64,000 bases of DNA, from the NCBI GenBank assembly GCA_038380435.1, contig JAWZYU010000058.1, forward strand, positions 744,001 to 808,000, given 5' to 3'. The stretch comes from Ryuthela nishihirai. Lineage: Eukaryota; Arthropoda; Arachnida; Araneae; Heptathelidae. Under the pieces are notes generated by a model that worked only from the letters and a program-made list of their open reading frames with translations, did no database searches and was not told the DNA's origin. How positions within the stretch are numbered: the stretch's first letter is position 1; each line of letters opens with the position of its first letter. Of this stretch, positions 1-10,869 are shown in pieces. The translations under genes were made by a program, and so were the position numbers.

Positions 1-120
1 TCGGTCATAGGGACCAACCAAACTGTCGTAAAATCATAATATTGTTAGAATAAAAATTTGATGAAAACCACAAGAAAAGAATGTAGAATTTCTGTACATA
101 CCATACCTTGTGCAGGATAA

Positions 121-603
121 ATGAAACGTTGGATGGAAGGCTACCATTTGTCTCTCAACAGCTGTTCCAGAGTGTCCCCAACCTTCTCAGAGCCCTCTGG
201 GTCTTTATAACCTAGCCATTTAGCCCATTCTGTGCAAAAAAAACTACCGCTCAGAGAAAACAACCCACGTACAAAAACGATGGATGACCTTGACGGGAGG
301 CAACCATCTGTCTCCTAACAGCTGTTCCATTGGATCAGCTTCCCACAACTTAAACTGTGTCCTCTGGTCTTTATGACCTGGCCATTTAGTTCATTGTGTG
401 CAAAAAACTACCGTTCAGAGGTAACCCAACGTAAAAAACACGCTGGATGACCTTGATGGGAGGCTACCATCTGTCTCCTAACAGTTGTTCCATTAGGTCA
501 CCTTCCCACAACTTACTCTTAGCCTTTGGGTTCTTTGTTACCTGGCCGTTTTGCCCATTGTGTACAAAAAATAGCCTCTCAGAGGTAAAACAACCCAACC
601 AAA
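121..603 (+). repeat. Tandem array of three SINE-1 3' domains
   Basis: Three successive copies of the 3' half of the SINE called SINE-1 here lie head to tail at about 121-270, 271-430 and 431-603. Each has the same landmarks in order: GGATG(A/G)CC..GGGAGGC, CCATCTGTCTCC, AACAGCTGTTCC, CTTTATGACCTGGCC, and a tail ending near CAGAGGTAAAACAACCC. No tRNA-like head is present between units, so this is duplication of a tail module rather than three separate insertions. The units differ by many point changes, so the array is old. Reference copies with heads are at 52162-52483 and 58422-58800. Confidence 0.75.
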
Positions 604-639
604 CACATATCTTCTCTATGGTGTATTAAAGTGATTCAA

Positions 640-805
640 AGGGACCCAAATTCGAGCGCCAGGTAAGGCATGGATGTTTGTGTTGTCTCTGCTGAAGTCC
701 CACCATCCTCACAGACTTTCGACTATGGCACAGAAACTGACAGGCTCCTGTCAGATCGCTGTGGCAAGCAGCTGCTTGAGGGAGATGTTTTTTATTTTTT
801 TTTTA
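640..805 (+). repeat. tRNA-derived SINE-3, 5'-truncated copy
   Basis: The stretch starts at a box-B-like TTCGAGCGCC and matches 33870-33970 (plus) in its body and 28722-28815 (minus) in its last 80 bases. It carries the palindrome GACAGGCTCCTGTC and the core GTGGCAAGCAGCTGCTTGAG, then ends in a T-rich run. The two similar downstream ends in the window share the T-rich finish, which differs from the A-rich or CAACCC-type ends of the other SINE families here. Confidence 0.6.
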
Positions 806-1180
806 TTTACGAAGATATTGTCACCATTTTCCCTAACATCTAAAGCCTCTTTGGATTGGAACATAAAATAATCATTAGAGTTTGTTTAGGGTGTGAAATG
901 ACTCGTGGACTAAGCAGTTAATCCCTGCATAGTCTGTAAAGCAGAAATTCGCAAAAATTATGCTGTTGTTTAGGGATATTTTTATATTGTGCACTTGTAT
1001 ATAAATCTCTTAACTATGCTTAGAATTAATCAGAAATAGATTTATTTATCTTTTGAAGACGTTGTTCAAATTTTGGAATACCAATTACATTACAGTGCTA
1101 TGAAAACTGTTTGTATTGAAAGTCAACTAATTGCTCCCCTATTTCTAAAAAGAGTTTTAATTTATTTCGAAATATTCCAT
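806..1180. other. AT-rich, no feature seen
   Basis: No open frame with protein-like composition, no paired inverted ends and no match to the window's repeat families was found. Confidence 0.5.
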
Positions 1181-1429
1181 GATGTTTTAATAAAGTCACA
1201 ATAAATTAGTTTATTACCTGTCATTTTTTAAATAAATAGCTTATAATTAAATTTTAAACAATTCAAATAATAGAAAAAAAAAGACGCATTTCTTTTTACA
1301 TTTTTCCTGACTATTTTGTTCAACAGATGTCAGGACTACATAGATATGACCGGGCCTGAACAGCTGAATAGCAAAAGAAGCGAAAAAGGAGAATAATTAA
1401 ATATGCGTAAAGGATTTCTGAGCGGCACT

Positions 1430-1765
1430 TTTTTTGATCACAGTGGGTAAAATAGCCAGGTCACAAGGAACCTGAAGGCTCAGAGAAGGTTGTTGGAGAG
1501 GACCCACTGCAACAGCTGTTCGAGACAGATGATAGCCTCCTTTCAAGGCCACCCAGCGTGTTCTTTAACGTGCAGAAGATATGGCTCCGAACACGGAGCC
1601 ATACTCTGGGCACGTTAAAGAACTCCCAGAATCTCCCGCACACCGAACCACGACTTAACGTCTCATCCGACGGACGGAGGCCTTTCCAAGCCCATCGGTG
1701 TCCCCTACTGACCGTGGGCAGGGCTGGGAGTTTTGCCGAGATATATCTCAACGCTGAGGATTCTG
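1430..1765 (-). repeat. SINE-1 copy with internal inverted duplication
   Basis: Read on the minus strand this is a SINE-1 body and tail; the tRNA head is missing. Plus-strand landmarks are CTGAGCGGCAC, AGGCTCAGAGAAGG, TTCTTTAACGTGC, CTTTCCAAGCCCATCGG and CTACTGACCGTGGGCAGG. An extra segment makes a hairpin at 1560-1623: the TTCTTTAACGTGC motif is followed after about 30 bases by its reverse complement. Confidence 0.75.
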
Positions 1766-2205
1766 TATGAATTCAGTATTTAAATAGTAATGGAAACCGA
1801 AGCATTTATCTCGCTCTGCCCAAAGAAATGTAGATTATTCGATTCTGCTTACCTATAAATTTGTTTCTGTTAGTGTTTCAGAATAAATAGACTGATATCG
1901 CTGCTGTTAAACATCTGAACTCGCGTTACTAATTAAATACTGCATCAGTTGAAATAGTAAAATAAAATGGATTTTCTAATGTCTGTTAATTATTAAGGGT
2001 ATTTTTTATTTTGTTATTTACAACCAATTATTCTTCGTAAATTTATAATAAGCTTATAATTAAATTTTAAACAAATTCAAATAATAAAAAAACGCATTTT
2101 CTTTTTTCATTTTTCGTGACTATTTTGTTCAACTAATGTCAGGACTATATAGTTATGACCGGGCCCGAACAACTGAATAGCAAAAGAAGCGATAAAGAAG
2201 AATAA

Positions 2206-2476
2206 TTGAATATGTGTAAAGGACCTCTGAGTGACACTTTCTTTTCCCACAGTGGGTTAAATGGCGAGGTTACATGGACCCCGAAGGCTCAGAGAATGTT
2301 GCTGGAGGGGACCCATTGCAATAGCTGTTGGGAGACAGATGGTAGCTTCTCGAAAAGGCCATCCAGCGTGTTTTTTAACGGGCACAGGGTATGGGTTCTC
2401 TCCAGCACACGGCGCCACGACATAACGTCCGATCCGACGGACGACTGCCTTTCCAAGCCCATCGCTGTCCCCTAAT
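2206..2476 (-). repeat. SINE-1 copy (second duplicate)
   Basis: Same landmarks as the copy at 1430-1765 but without the internal hairpin. It is truncated at its tRNA-proximal side after CCCATCGCTGTCCCCTA. Confidence 0.7.
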
Positions 2477-2480
2477 ATAA

Positions 2481-3746
2481 ATAATAATAATACCTTTAGG
2501 TGCTAAATAATATCATTATCAGTAACACGTCATGTGCAAAAGTATAAATATCAGTTAACCACATTCTTTCTAGCAGCAATACACATACTAATAACTATCT
2601 GTAAAGGATTCAGGAACTCAAGTAAACTGTGTTCCAACTATGAGTCATATTTCTTTTATTTAGTGATAATATGGCAGATAAAAGTCTTAATTGATGGAAA
2701 CCAGGGTAAAATACGTACAATCCAAAACTTTGTTAGAATTAAATTATTGTAACTTTTTATGGCAAAATATTTAATTTCACTTACCTCTTAAGATTACCTG
2801 TATTCGTAGTTATACATTAAACGATTATATATTCATCTATTTCAACTTTCTACCAGGAACTGACAGGAAATTCCTCTTTCTGTGAAGAACAATTGAAATG
2901 AGAAAAGGAACAAATTGTTACTTTCGTGCGCTTTGTTTCGTCAAAGATGATTAAATTGTTTACATTCATTGTAAAATGTGTAATATTCTGTAGCGAAATA
3001 ATTAATATTCTACGTAATTAATAAGTGTCTTTTATGAATTTTGCATAAAATAACCATATATGAGATTTTCCTTCCATTAGAGATTTACAAAGAGAAATCG
3101 AATCTTTCCCTTCAGAAATTGAAATAAAAGAAAACGATATGATCATCAGTCTGTAGACTATTAATTGATTTCCAGTGAAATATACAAGTCTTTTCCAAAA
3201 ATCATTTCATCGTAAGGTAACTTATGCATTGGAAACTCCGTAAAATCGTAATTCCAAAGAGTACGTAAACAGGCAACAATGAGAAGATGTCAATAGATTT
3301 TATCGAACTTTTAAACAATGAATTGTTATGAAATGGAGACTCTGAATGTCCTGAATATGTAACTGGATCTCTACGGTTGAGCTTATGTGCACAAGAACAA
3401 CACAGAAGATCATCTTCCAAACATTCAGGAAAAGAAATATATAAACCCCAAAGGCAAAGGAGTACTGATGAATTAAATCTTCAGCATTATCAATAAGTCT
3501 TTCACTTTACAGCGTTTGTGCACTATCAATTCGTCAGTTGAATGTTATTAACATGAGACTTATTTTGGCATTACATATGCTCAGCTACAGAATTCACCTA
3601 AACATGCATTTCGTTAATATTCCATTGTGTTGAATTACTTTACCACTGAGCAACACTTTTCTCACACACAATGACTTCAAAGCATCAGAGAAGATTGGGG
3701 AAGTGTATCCACTTGACAGCTGATAGGAGAGTGATGCTCTCTAATG
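2481..3746. other. AT-rich, no gene seen
   Basis: Short open frames on both strands lack motifs, start context or composition suggesting protein. No repeat match to the rest of the window was recognised. Confidence 0.5.
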
Positions 3747-3748
3747 TA

Positions 3749-3852
3749 CAGTCGCTCAAAACACGACGGTTGCCAGATCACTAATTTCTAAAAAAAATCA
3801 TTGCCATGTATTTTTTCTGAATTTTGTAGTCCGGATATTTTTTGAAAGATTG
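3749..3852. mobile_element. Foldback MITE (TA-flanked), shortened copy
   Basis: The left end CAGTCGCTCAAAA and the right end TTTGAAAGATTG are diverged inverted copies flanked by TA. Internal sequence (AGATCACTAATTTCTAAAAA, TTTTTTCTGAATT) matches the right arm of the complete palindromic copy at 50343-50557. It looks like a deletion derivative lacking most of one arm. Confidence 0.65.
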
Positions 3853-4035
3853 TACAGAGGGTATGGGAAGCTTAAGTCCCATCCGATGTACGGTGGTCTT
3901 TTCAAGTCCAACCGTTGTCCCCTTTAACACTGAGGAAGAATGGAGGTTAGAGGAGTAAATCTCAAAGCAGGCAAAACTGGCAACCGAACTGAAGTTTAGG
4001 AGCCTGTCACACTACTGGCTGAGCCATCTCCTGCT
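3853..4035 (-). repeat. Decayed SINE-1 fragment
   Basis: Plus-strand remnants GGGTATGGGAAGC, AAGTCCCATCCGATG, TTTTCAAGTCCAACCGTTGTCCCC and ACTGGCTGAGCCATC follow SINE-1 order from middle to head, with heavy divergence. Confidence 0.5.
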
Positions 4036-4239
4036 CCGAAAGAAATGGGCATATACTGTGAACAGGACACTTACAATGAATGGCCAAACGCTGTACAGAA
4101 GCTTCCCTTTAAAGCTACCAAGTATATTCTTTAAAGTATCGCTCTCCTGCCTACGGCTTAACCGATCTCGACAGCCTTTCAAATTCATTCATCTCTTCTT
4201 TCTCACCAAGAGAACGATGGGGTTCAGCGGGGATAAATT

Positions 4240-4320
4240 TCTTCGCTGACATAATTGGGACTAGAACTTGGGAACTGCAGATTACGAGTCTGGAAGCTGC
4301 CGATTAAGCCAACTCTCGTC
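4240..4320 (-). repeat. tRNA-like head of a SINE-1 relic
   Basis: The plus strand reads TTGGGACTAGAACTTGGGAA and then ATTACGAGTCTGG, matching box B and the anticodon arm of the SINE-1 head at 58730-58795. Box B has a mutated core (minus strand GTTCTAGTCCC). The SINE body is not attached. Confidence 0.55.
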
Positions 4321-4782
4321 TCTCATTCAAATGAGCTGTATATTTTATTCAAATTCTTTTACAAAGCACAAAAGATGGAGATAGAAGCTCTCCTAAACCA
4401 TTCCAGGCTTCTCATGCAACATCAAACAACGCGTTCTCTATAACATTTGATGATTTTCTACATATTCAGCTAATAATATTACAGTTATTCGACCAGTGTA
4501 GAAATAAATGTGCGTGGCATTGCTTCTGTTAAAGCTCAAACATAGGAAAAACATATATATATATATTCTATTCTTTACCCTAATTGCTAATGGATAGTTT
4601 CAGATGCTTGAGTCCTTTAAATATTGGACGAATATTTTTAACCCGAAATAAACTGCTCTACCAATTACAAAATTCCCATGTTATATGAATGGGAATCTAA
4701 CTTCGAAGCTCTATAATTTCTACAAGACGCATTCAATGGACAAATATAACACAAGATAAAAATCATTCATACATGCGTACAG
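4321..4782. other. No gene seen
   Basis: AT-rich, with a short (AT)n run near 4555-4565. Nothing else stands out. Confidence 0.5.
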
Positions 4783-4797
4783 GTCCAATGATATGGT

Positions 4798-4886
4798 TGG
4801 CGGCCTTTACAAGCCCACCGGTGTCCCCTACTGACCGTGGGCAGGATATTTTGCGGAGAAAAATCTCAACGCTGATCCAGCTGGGA
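4798..4886 (-). repeat. SINE-1 middle fragment
   Basis: The stretch has GGCGGCCTTTACAAGCCCA, TCCCCTACTGACCGTGGGCA and CTCAACGCTGATCCAGCTGG, the region between SINE-1 body and tRNA head. Confidence 0.65.
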
Positions 4887-5067
4887 CTCTAAATGGATTG
4901 GGTGTGAATAGGTACAGTTTTCACAATTTGCAATTGTGGAAATGAGCATTTTCACATTTCTCAGTAGCTAGAGTTAATCTATGTAAAAAAACAAATTTGC
5001 AATTTTTCACTTTTGTTTCCTCGTTACATCATCATCATCATCATCATCATCCTCAAGCAGCCATGGG

Positions 5068-6684
5068 CTACGGAGGTCCAACCAGACCGTGCAATTTAGT
5101 TCTCCAAGCAAGTCTATCCTGAGCTACATCTACTGCATCTGACCACTGCACACCAATTCTAACAAGGTCCTGTTTGACATTGTCTGCCCACCGCATCCTA
5201 GGTCCCCCCTTCTTTCTGAGGCCTTTAGGCACACTGTTCATAACCCTATTCGCCAATCTATAATTATTCATACGGGCAACATGGCCAAACCAACGGAGTC
5301 TCTCTCTGCACAATATGCTGCTTAAAGGAGGTTACAAACTACTTTGCCTAACCTCATCATTAGTTACAAAGTTGAACCACCTAATGCCCAAGATACTGCG
5401 TAAGCATCTGGAATCAAAAGCATCTAGTTTCCTGTTATCTTGTTTACAAAGTGTCCAAGTTTCACTACCATAACTAACCCTAGAAAGAACCAAATTATTA
5501 CACAGTCTAATTTTAGTCTTTAGGTGTATACGCCTATTTCTCCACACTCTCCATAGAGTCTTAAAAGTCCCGGCAGCAATCCCTATTCGTCTGTTAATCT
5601 CATGCCGCACATCACCAGTATCTGTTACATAGCGCCCAAGATAATTAAACTGTGACACCTGCTCAAGACTGCAACCATTCAGATTAACTGAATCACAGCC
5701 TGCCTGACCAATTTTCATCAATTTAGTTTTCTCTCTGTTTATAACCAAACCTACTCTACTACCAGTCTCATCAACAGCTCGAATGAAAGAGTTCATCAGA
5801 TCAACATCATTTGCCAAAAGGCTAAATAATAACCATAATCTAAATCAGAATTTTTAGATCTCCAGTCCATTTAAGGCCAAAATCTTTCCCTTGATGTGAA
5901 TTTTGCATAACATAATCAATAACCAAACGAAAGAGAAAAGAAGACAAAATGCACCCTTGTCGAACACCAGAAGTAATGCTAAAGCAATTGCTACAAGCCT
6001 TACCAGCTCTCACACACGAGTCAGTGTTATTATAGAGAGCTTTCATTATGTTAACTAACTTGTCACGTATACCATATGATCTCACAATCAACTACAAATC
6101 ATGACGAACAACAGAGTCGAAAGCCTTTTTGAAATCAACAAAGCTAGCAACCAAAGGTTTCTGAAACTCTAAACATTTCTCAAGAATCTGCCTAAGTGAA
6201 AATATCTGATCCACACATCCCCTACCACTTCTGAATCCACATTGCTCATCACGCAATTGACTGTCAACCAGATTCTTAATTCTATTAAGCACAATCATGG
6301 AAAGAACTTTACCTGGAACATAGAGTAGGCTGATACCCCTATAGTTATCACAAGAACTGCGATCACCTTTTTTGAAAATAGGGATAACAATAGCTCTGGT
6401 AAAATACTTAGGAACCATCTTAGGAACTTATCATAAAAGATATTCAGAATTTCAGTCATCCAAATGATAACCGAAACATTCCCAGCTCTAGGCATTTCGG
6501 TAGTAATTTCATCTACCCCTGGGGATTTATGTAGTTTAAGTTTAGAAACAGACAAAATAACTTCAGATTGTGTTATAGGGCCAACATTAAAGCCACCAAT
6601 GCATCTATCATCATTGCAAACAATGGGAGTAGAACTAACTACATTGTTTAGAACATCACTGAAATGCTCAGCCCACCTAGCCAT
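5068..6684 (-). pseudogene. LINE reverse transcriptase, broken (copy 1)
   Basis: The RT domain is recognisable in five overlapping or abutting frames (6684-6295, 6418-6092, 6091-5840, 5817-5332, 5313-5068). Motifs include IPIFKKGDRSSCDNYRGISL, FRSGRGCVDQIF, VDFKKAFDS and GVRQGC. The catalytic YADD box is mutated: the minus strand at about 5820-5840 encodes YGYY-like residues instead of two Asp. The C-terminal domain reads RWFGHVARMNNYRLANRV. A frameshift near 6420 fuses the pre-RT linker to a nonsense tail, and in-frame stops follow. Confidence 0.85.
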
Positions 6685-6724
6685 GACATAATCCCCCCTT
6701 CTATAACCTTACCTTGTTTATCCT

Positions 6725-8080
6725 TCAATCCTTGTATGCCTGTCCGTTTTCTACCACACAAACATTAACTCTCTGGTACAGCTCTCTGCTGTTGTGCTGT
6801 CTAACTGCTTCCTCGGCTTTGTCAGCCAAACCATCAAGCCAAAGATTCTTATCAGCAGCTAACTGATCTTTTAAACGTTTATTAAGTTCTCTGTAATGCT
6901 TTCTATTAGGACTACTAGGGTATTGATTAAAGACATTCCTGCAGTTCTTTCTTTCCGAAATAAGATCAAGTTCCTTATCACTCAGATAATTCTGTCTCTT
7001 CTGCTCCTTTTTTCCTAAAAGAGTACTGTTAGTGTCCAAAAAAGCCTGTTTAAAATGATCCCATTCTTCCTCAACTTCAGTAGTAAGCAAACCATGACTG
7101 TCATAATGACTAAGTAACCTATCATGGTAAGCTTTGGCTATAACTGGATCTTTCAGAGCTTCAGTATTAAAAGTAATTTTTTTAACCCTAGCACAACACT
7201 TTTTAAGTTTAAGTTGTAACACACTTTTAACAAGGTAATGGTCAGATCCAATTTCAGCTCCCCTATATGCCCTGGTATTCCTAACAGAACTAGCCCATTT
7301 GCTGTTAATTAATATGTAATCAATCATATTCTTATGCAGCCCATCAGGTGAAACCCATGTGTACTTATGTATGTCGCGGTGTTTGTAATAAGTGTTAGTT
7401 ATTCTGAATCCATTGAGTTTACTTACCTGTAGGAGACGTTGCCCATTGCCATTGCAGCTACCAATTTCAAAAGGGCCTGTTACTCCTCCCCAAAGGTCAG
7501 AGTCAGTACCAACTTTGGCATTGAAGTCATCAACAACAAGGGTAATATCTCCTTTCTTGACAGAATTTAAAATATCCTGAAGTTGTTCATAAAACCTATC
7601 CTTCTCATCCTCATCAGAATCCTCAGTGGGGGCATAACAGCAGATAACATTCAAGTCTTTAACGCTTGTCTGAATTTTTGCTGTAAGAAACCTTTCATTA
7701 ATGCACTCATATCCTAGAAGAGCATCGCTAGCGTGTCTGCTGAGAAGCAGACCCACGCCTTGGTGATGCTTATTGTCGTCCCTCCCTGAAAAGAGAAATT
7801 TAAGATTATTTTTAAGAATCTGACCTTTATCTGTCCATCTGGTCTCTTGCAAGCCGAGAATATCTAAATTATAACGGTGGAATTCTTGTGTGAGGACATC
7901 AAGAGAAAAAGCTCTGTGCAGAGTCCTCACATTCCAACTACCTATGGAGAGAAAATGGTTAGTGGGATGTTTGAAGAAACTATGTTTATTGAGAGAGAGA
8001 ATGCCGACAATATCAAACAGCCCCCTAATCGCAGACATGGGGCAAAGACCCGTTCCCCCACTACTAAAGACTGAAACCAT
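6725..8080 (-). CDS. LINE endonuclease-RT N-terminal half (copy 1)
   Basis: A 451-codon open frame begins at ATG 8080. Residues about 48-330 are an exonuclease-endonuclease-phosphatase fold used by LINEs to nick target DNA: GSWNVRTLH, LQETRW (catalytic Glu), DFNAK and GSDHYLV (Asp-His) appear in order. The usual Gly before DFNAK is Asp here, so activity is doubtful. The C-terminal 100 residues are a basic, helical linker towards the RT. The frame stops at 6725 with YKD, where copies 2 and 3 read on into the RT with a longer linker, so a frameshift truncates it. It would act in the nucleus as part of an RNP with its own RNA. Confidence 0.85.
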   Translation of the reverse strand: MVSVFSSGGTGLCPMSAIRGLFDIVGILSLNKHSFFKHPTNHFLSIGSWNVRTLHRAFSLDVLTQEFHRYNLDILGLQETRWTDKGQILKNNLKFLFSGRDDNKHHQGVGLLLSRHASDALLGYECINERFLTAKIQTSVKDLNVICCYAPTEDSDEDEKDRFYEQLQDILNSVKKGDITLVVDDFNAKVGTDSDLWGGVTGPFEIGSCNGNGQRLLQVSKLNGFRITNTYYKHRDIHKYTWVSPDGLHKNMIDYILINSKWASSVRNTRAYRGAEIGSDHYLVKSVLQLKLKKCCARVKKITFNTEALKDPVIAKAYHDRLLSHYDSHGLLTTEVEEEWDHFKQAFLDTNSTLLGKKEQKRQNYLSDKELDLISERKNCRNVFNQYPSSPNRKHYRELNKRLKDQLAADKNLWLDGLADKAEEAVRQHNSRELYQRVNVCVVENGQAYKD

Positions 8081-8634
8081 CTACACTGGAAGACTCCCTC
8101 CAATGTAGAATTTGACGATGCAAATAGAAGCAAAGAGTTCAGGTGCCTGCGATGACTTCTGCTCAGGATTATCCACCAGCTGATAAACATATCCTGTGAA
8201 TCTATTCACTTGGGGCTGTCAACCGGTAAACAAACAGAAAACGCAGAGGAAGATTTTCCCTCCACATAAGCCCACCAGTGCAGCTAAATCTGGATCCATA
8301 ATCAAGCTCAGAGTCATATATCTGTCCAGTCCAGTAGGTTTATATTGTCAGCACCAGGACCCTGTGTGGTTGACCACTCCTCAGCAGGGTAGAAAAAAAA
8401 GAAAAGTAGCCATAGTTGTCCAGATCAGTAGGCCACACTAATCTGGCAGCCCTTCCGTTCACTTCCAAAAGAGAGTATCTCTTTTGAAAGTTACTAACGG
8501 TCCGCACCACGAGAAGGCGGGGTCGGACATTAGGTGCCAGGCCTGGCCGATTCTGTGCATCATCACAGGGGATTGGTGCATAGCTCTCCTTCCAGTGACT
8601 ACCTAGCTACCATTTACAGACTCTCCTCGCTACA

Positions 8635-10869
8635 CAATGTTAAAATGTTTGGCCACCACTGATTTAGAGTATCTTTTTAAATGCACTGCTTTTTTTGAAA
8701 AGAATTGTTATTTCATAATTAAAGAAACTGCCATTCACACTCATATGCATAGAATACTTATGCACATTAAAACTCTACACAAATCCCTCCCATTGCATGT
8801 TAATAAAGTATTGATTTTATTTCATAAAATGTCTATCACCTGCTGTTAAATAATACATTCTTGCATGATATATAATGCTACAACATGTCAGATGCCTAAT
8901 GTTCTTGTGATTTTTATTTCTTAACACTGCATTTGTTAAAAGGATGTGATTAATTCCTTTTTACTGTTTTCAGGTAATGTTATATAATTGCTGGAGTTGT
9001 GTAATATAAATAACTTTTATTATATCAATCAGAATGTATTCAAGTCAAATGTATTGTTGGTCCAATGACATGGTTGGCCAAATGTATTGGCGTTTAATTC
9101 TTCCATTCCTAGCTGTAAAATAATTCAAAAGAACTTTTCCGAAAAATTTATGTCACTGTAGAAATTTTGACGTGCAACGAAACTGAGTACTGAAATAAAA
9201 TTTCCGTAAGTGAGAAATCATGTACATAATGTCCGTAAATCGGGAACTACTTTAATAAAAAAATTAATAGGAGAATATGGTTAGTTTTGCTGCACCTTAA
9301 TTTTAAATTATAGTAAGGACGCAATCGGGAAAATTTGTAGCCAAACACATGATTATTTGCTATAAAAATAACTGCGAATTTCTCAATGGAAATTGTTTAT
9401 TGGAAGTGTCACATTGGAAGTATTTCATGATTCGTGAAGCACTGAAGGATAAATTGAGCTGGAAGTAATGTAGGATATCTTTGGATGATCTTCTGTGATG
9501 CGTTGTAGATGACATCATAAGACACAGATGTGTTGCGTTCATGAACTCCGTTTAAGTCCTTGATTCCTCGGGAATCCCTTTTTTGTCTGTAGACTGATAG
9601 GAGATTTTGGAATGCGAATCATCATTTCGAACATGAAAATCTTTCCAATTGATTGTCATAAGCGTGGTGATTCATGACACGTGGCGATTATTTAAACTTC
9701 TTTTTTTCTAGTGTTGCAAAGAATCTTGTTTGCCATTTGGGAAAAACCTGCTCTAATCAGTATGCATTGTTTCTTGGCAGTGTTTTCATACAATCAATTC
9801 AAAGTAACGTAAACATGTTATTTTAACCCTATGATAAGATTGCTACGTGGCAGGATTTAGATGTAAATGATTGTGTTTCAAAATCATAGCCAACTAATTT
9901 TTCTTTCGGTATTATCTTCATGATCCTCCCTCAGTATAGAAATGAAACTGATGACCTTGAAAAACCCAATGCTCTTTTAATGGGATCTTTAGGAATGGCT
10001 CTATGTGAGGAGTGACAAAATACTTGAATGTTAAAAAAATCTACAAATAGATTTCAAGTGAGATGATTTCTGCATTCACTATTTGATCAGACCCTGTGTC
10101 TGCTTATCAAGTATTTCAGCAGAAATTAAATCGAACATTATAGTCACTTTCTTTGTTGTAGGAAAGGATTAGAACGTGTTTAATTTCTCTTAAAGTTCTA
10201 CATTTTGAAGTTCATAAATTGAAAAAAATAAAAGAATCACCCCCTTTTTTTTCTGTATAAATAGACTACTTATAGTTTTGTTTCCGTTGAAAACGTAACG
10301 TGATACTTATTTAAGGGTCGAAGAATTAGGAACGTATTATTCACGATACGCCAAATTCTTTAAAGGTGTAATAACGAAATAACTACTACTGTATTACAAA
10401 TAAAATAATATCTTTGTACAGACAATCCCCGATTTCCGTAAGGTTTCTCTAAATCCTAAATCGGGCAGGGGTTGGCTAAAGTCGGGTAACCTACTTCCAC
10501 GCATCACAAGTTAAAGTTTGTTGATCAGAATGGGATATGTCAATGAAATTCAGCACAAATTAATTTAATGATGTTGTCCTGAGGAAACTACAATATGCTG
10601 CAAGATTTCACTAGTCCAGTGATCGATAACTAACTTAAATGTAATTTTACATTTTTCAACATCCCACATTGTATACATAAGTGTACTAATACTTTTTATG
10701 ATTATGCCATAATTATTTATTAATACTTGTGTTAGTTTAATGTATGAGCTTTAAAAAAAATTGGAAAGGTGTTTACGAGTAAATTTGTTGGGACCTGGCC
10801 CTCATCTTATAAAAAAAGCATTTACCGGGCCGCACAAAGGTTGAGAACCACTGGCTTAACCGGTTTGCC
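8635..10869. other. AT-rich, no gene seen
   Basis: About 2.2 kb without convincing coding potential. Near 10835-10854 the plus strand ends in AAAGGTTGAGAACCACTG, which resembles the right terminus of hAT elements (CAGTGGTTCTCAACC in reverse). A poor left partner, CAGTGATCGATAAC, lies at about 10617. I do not call an element there. Confidence 0.4.

Larger units (their letters stand above)
1181..2480. repeat. Local tandem duplication carrying a SINE-1
   Basis: About 1240-1430 and 2050-2225 are clearly the same sequence: both run through TTATAATTAAATTTTAAACA, TGACTATTTTGTTCAAC, ATGTCAGGACTA, GACCGGGCC, GAACA(G/A)CTGAATAGC and then enter a minus-strand SINE-1 tail. The SINE and its flank therefore duplicated together as a unit of roughly 800 bp. 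The first SINE copy runs to about 1765, the second only to about 2475, where it stops at GTCCCCTA before AT-rich DNA. Confidence 0.7.
5029..8623 (-). mobile_element. RTE-like LINE, full-length copy 1
   Basis: This is a non-LTR retrotransposon of about 3.6 kb on the minus strand: a 5' leader (8623-8081), an apurinic-type endonuclease region, a reverse transcriptase, and a 3' end finishing in a short (ATG/GAT)n tail at 5029-5051. The single pol-type frame, lack of an RNase H domain and simple-repeat tail fit the RTE clade, though a related clade cannot be excluded by eye. An 11-bp target duplication, TCCTCG(T/C)TACA, lies at 5018-5028 and 8624-8634 with one mismatch, so both ends are real. The copy is dead: the RT is broken into several frames. 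Copies 2-4 are at 22200-25713, 26678-28608 and 44352-46143. Confidence 0.85.

Noticed and set aside
6464..6691. Plus-strand frame with protein-like composition
   Set aside because: It is the antisense shadow of the RTE reverse transcriptase, and the same shadow recurs in copies 2 and 3.
10617..10854. hAT MITE with CAGTGGTTCTCAACC-type end
   Set aside because: Only the right end is convincing; the left end and 8-bp duplication do not match.
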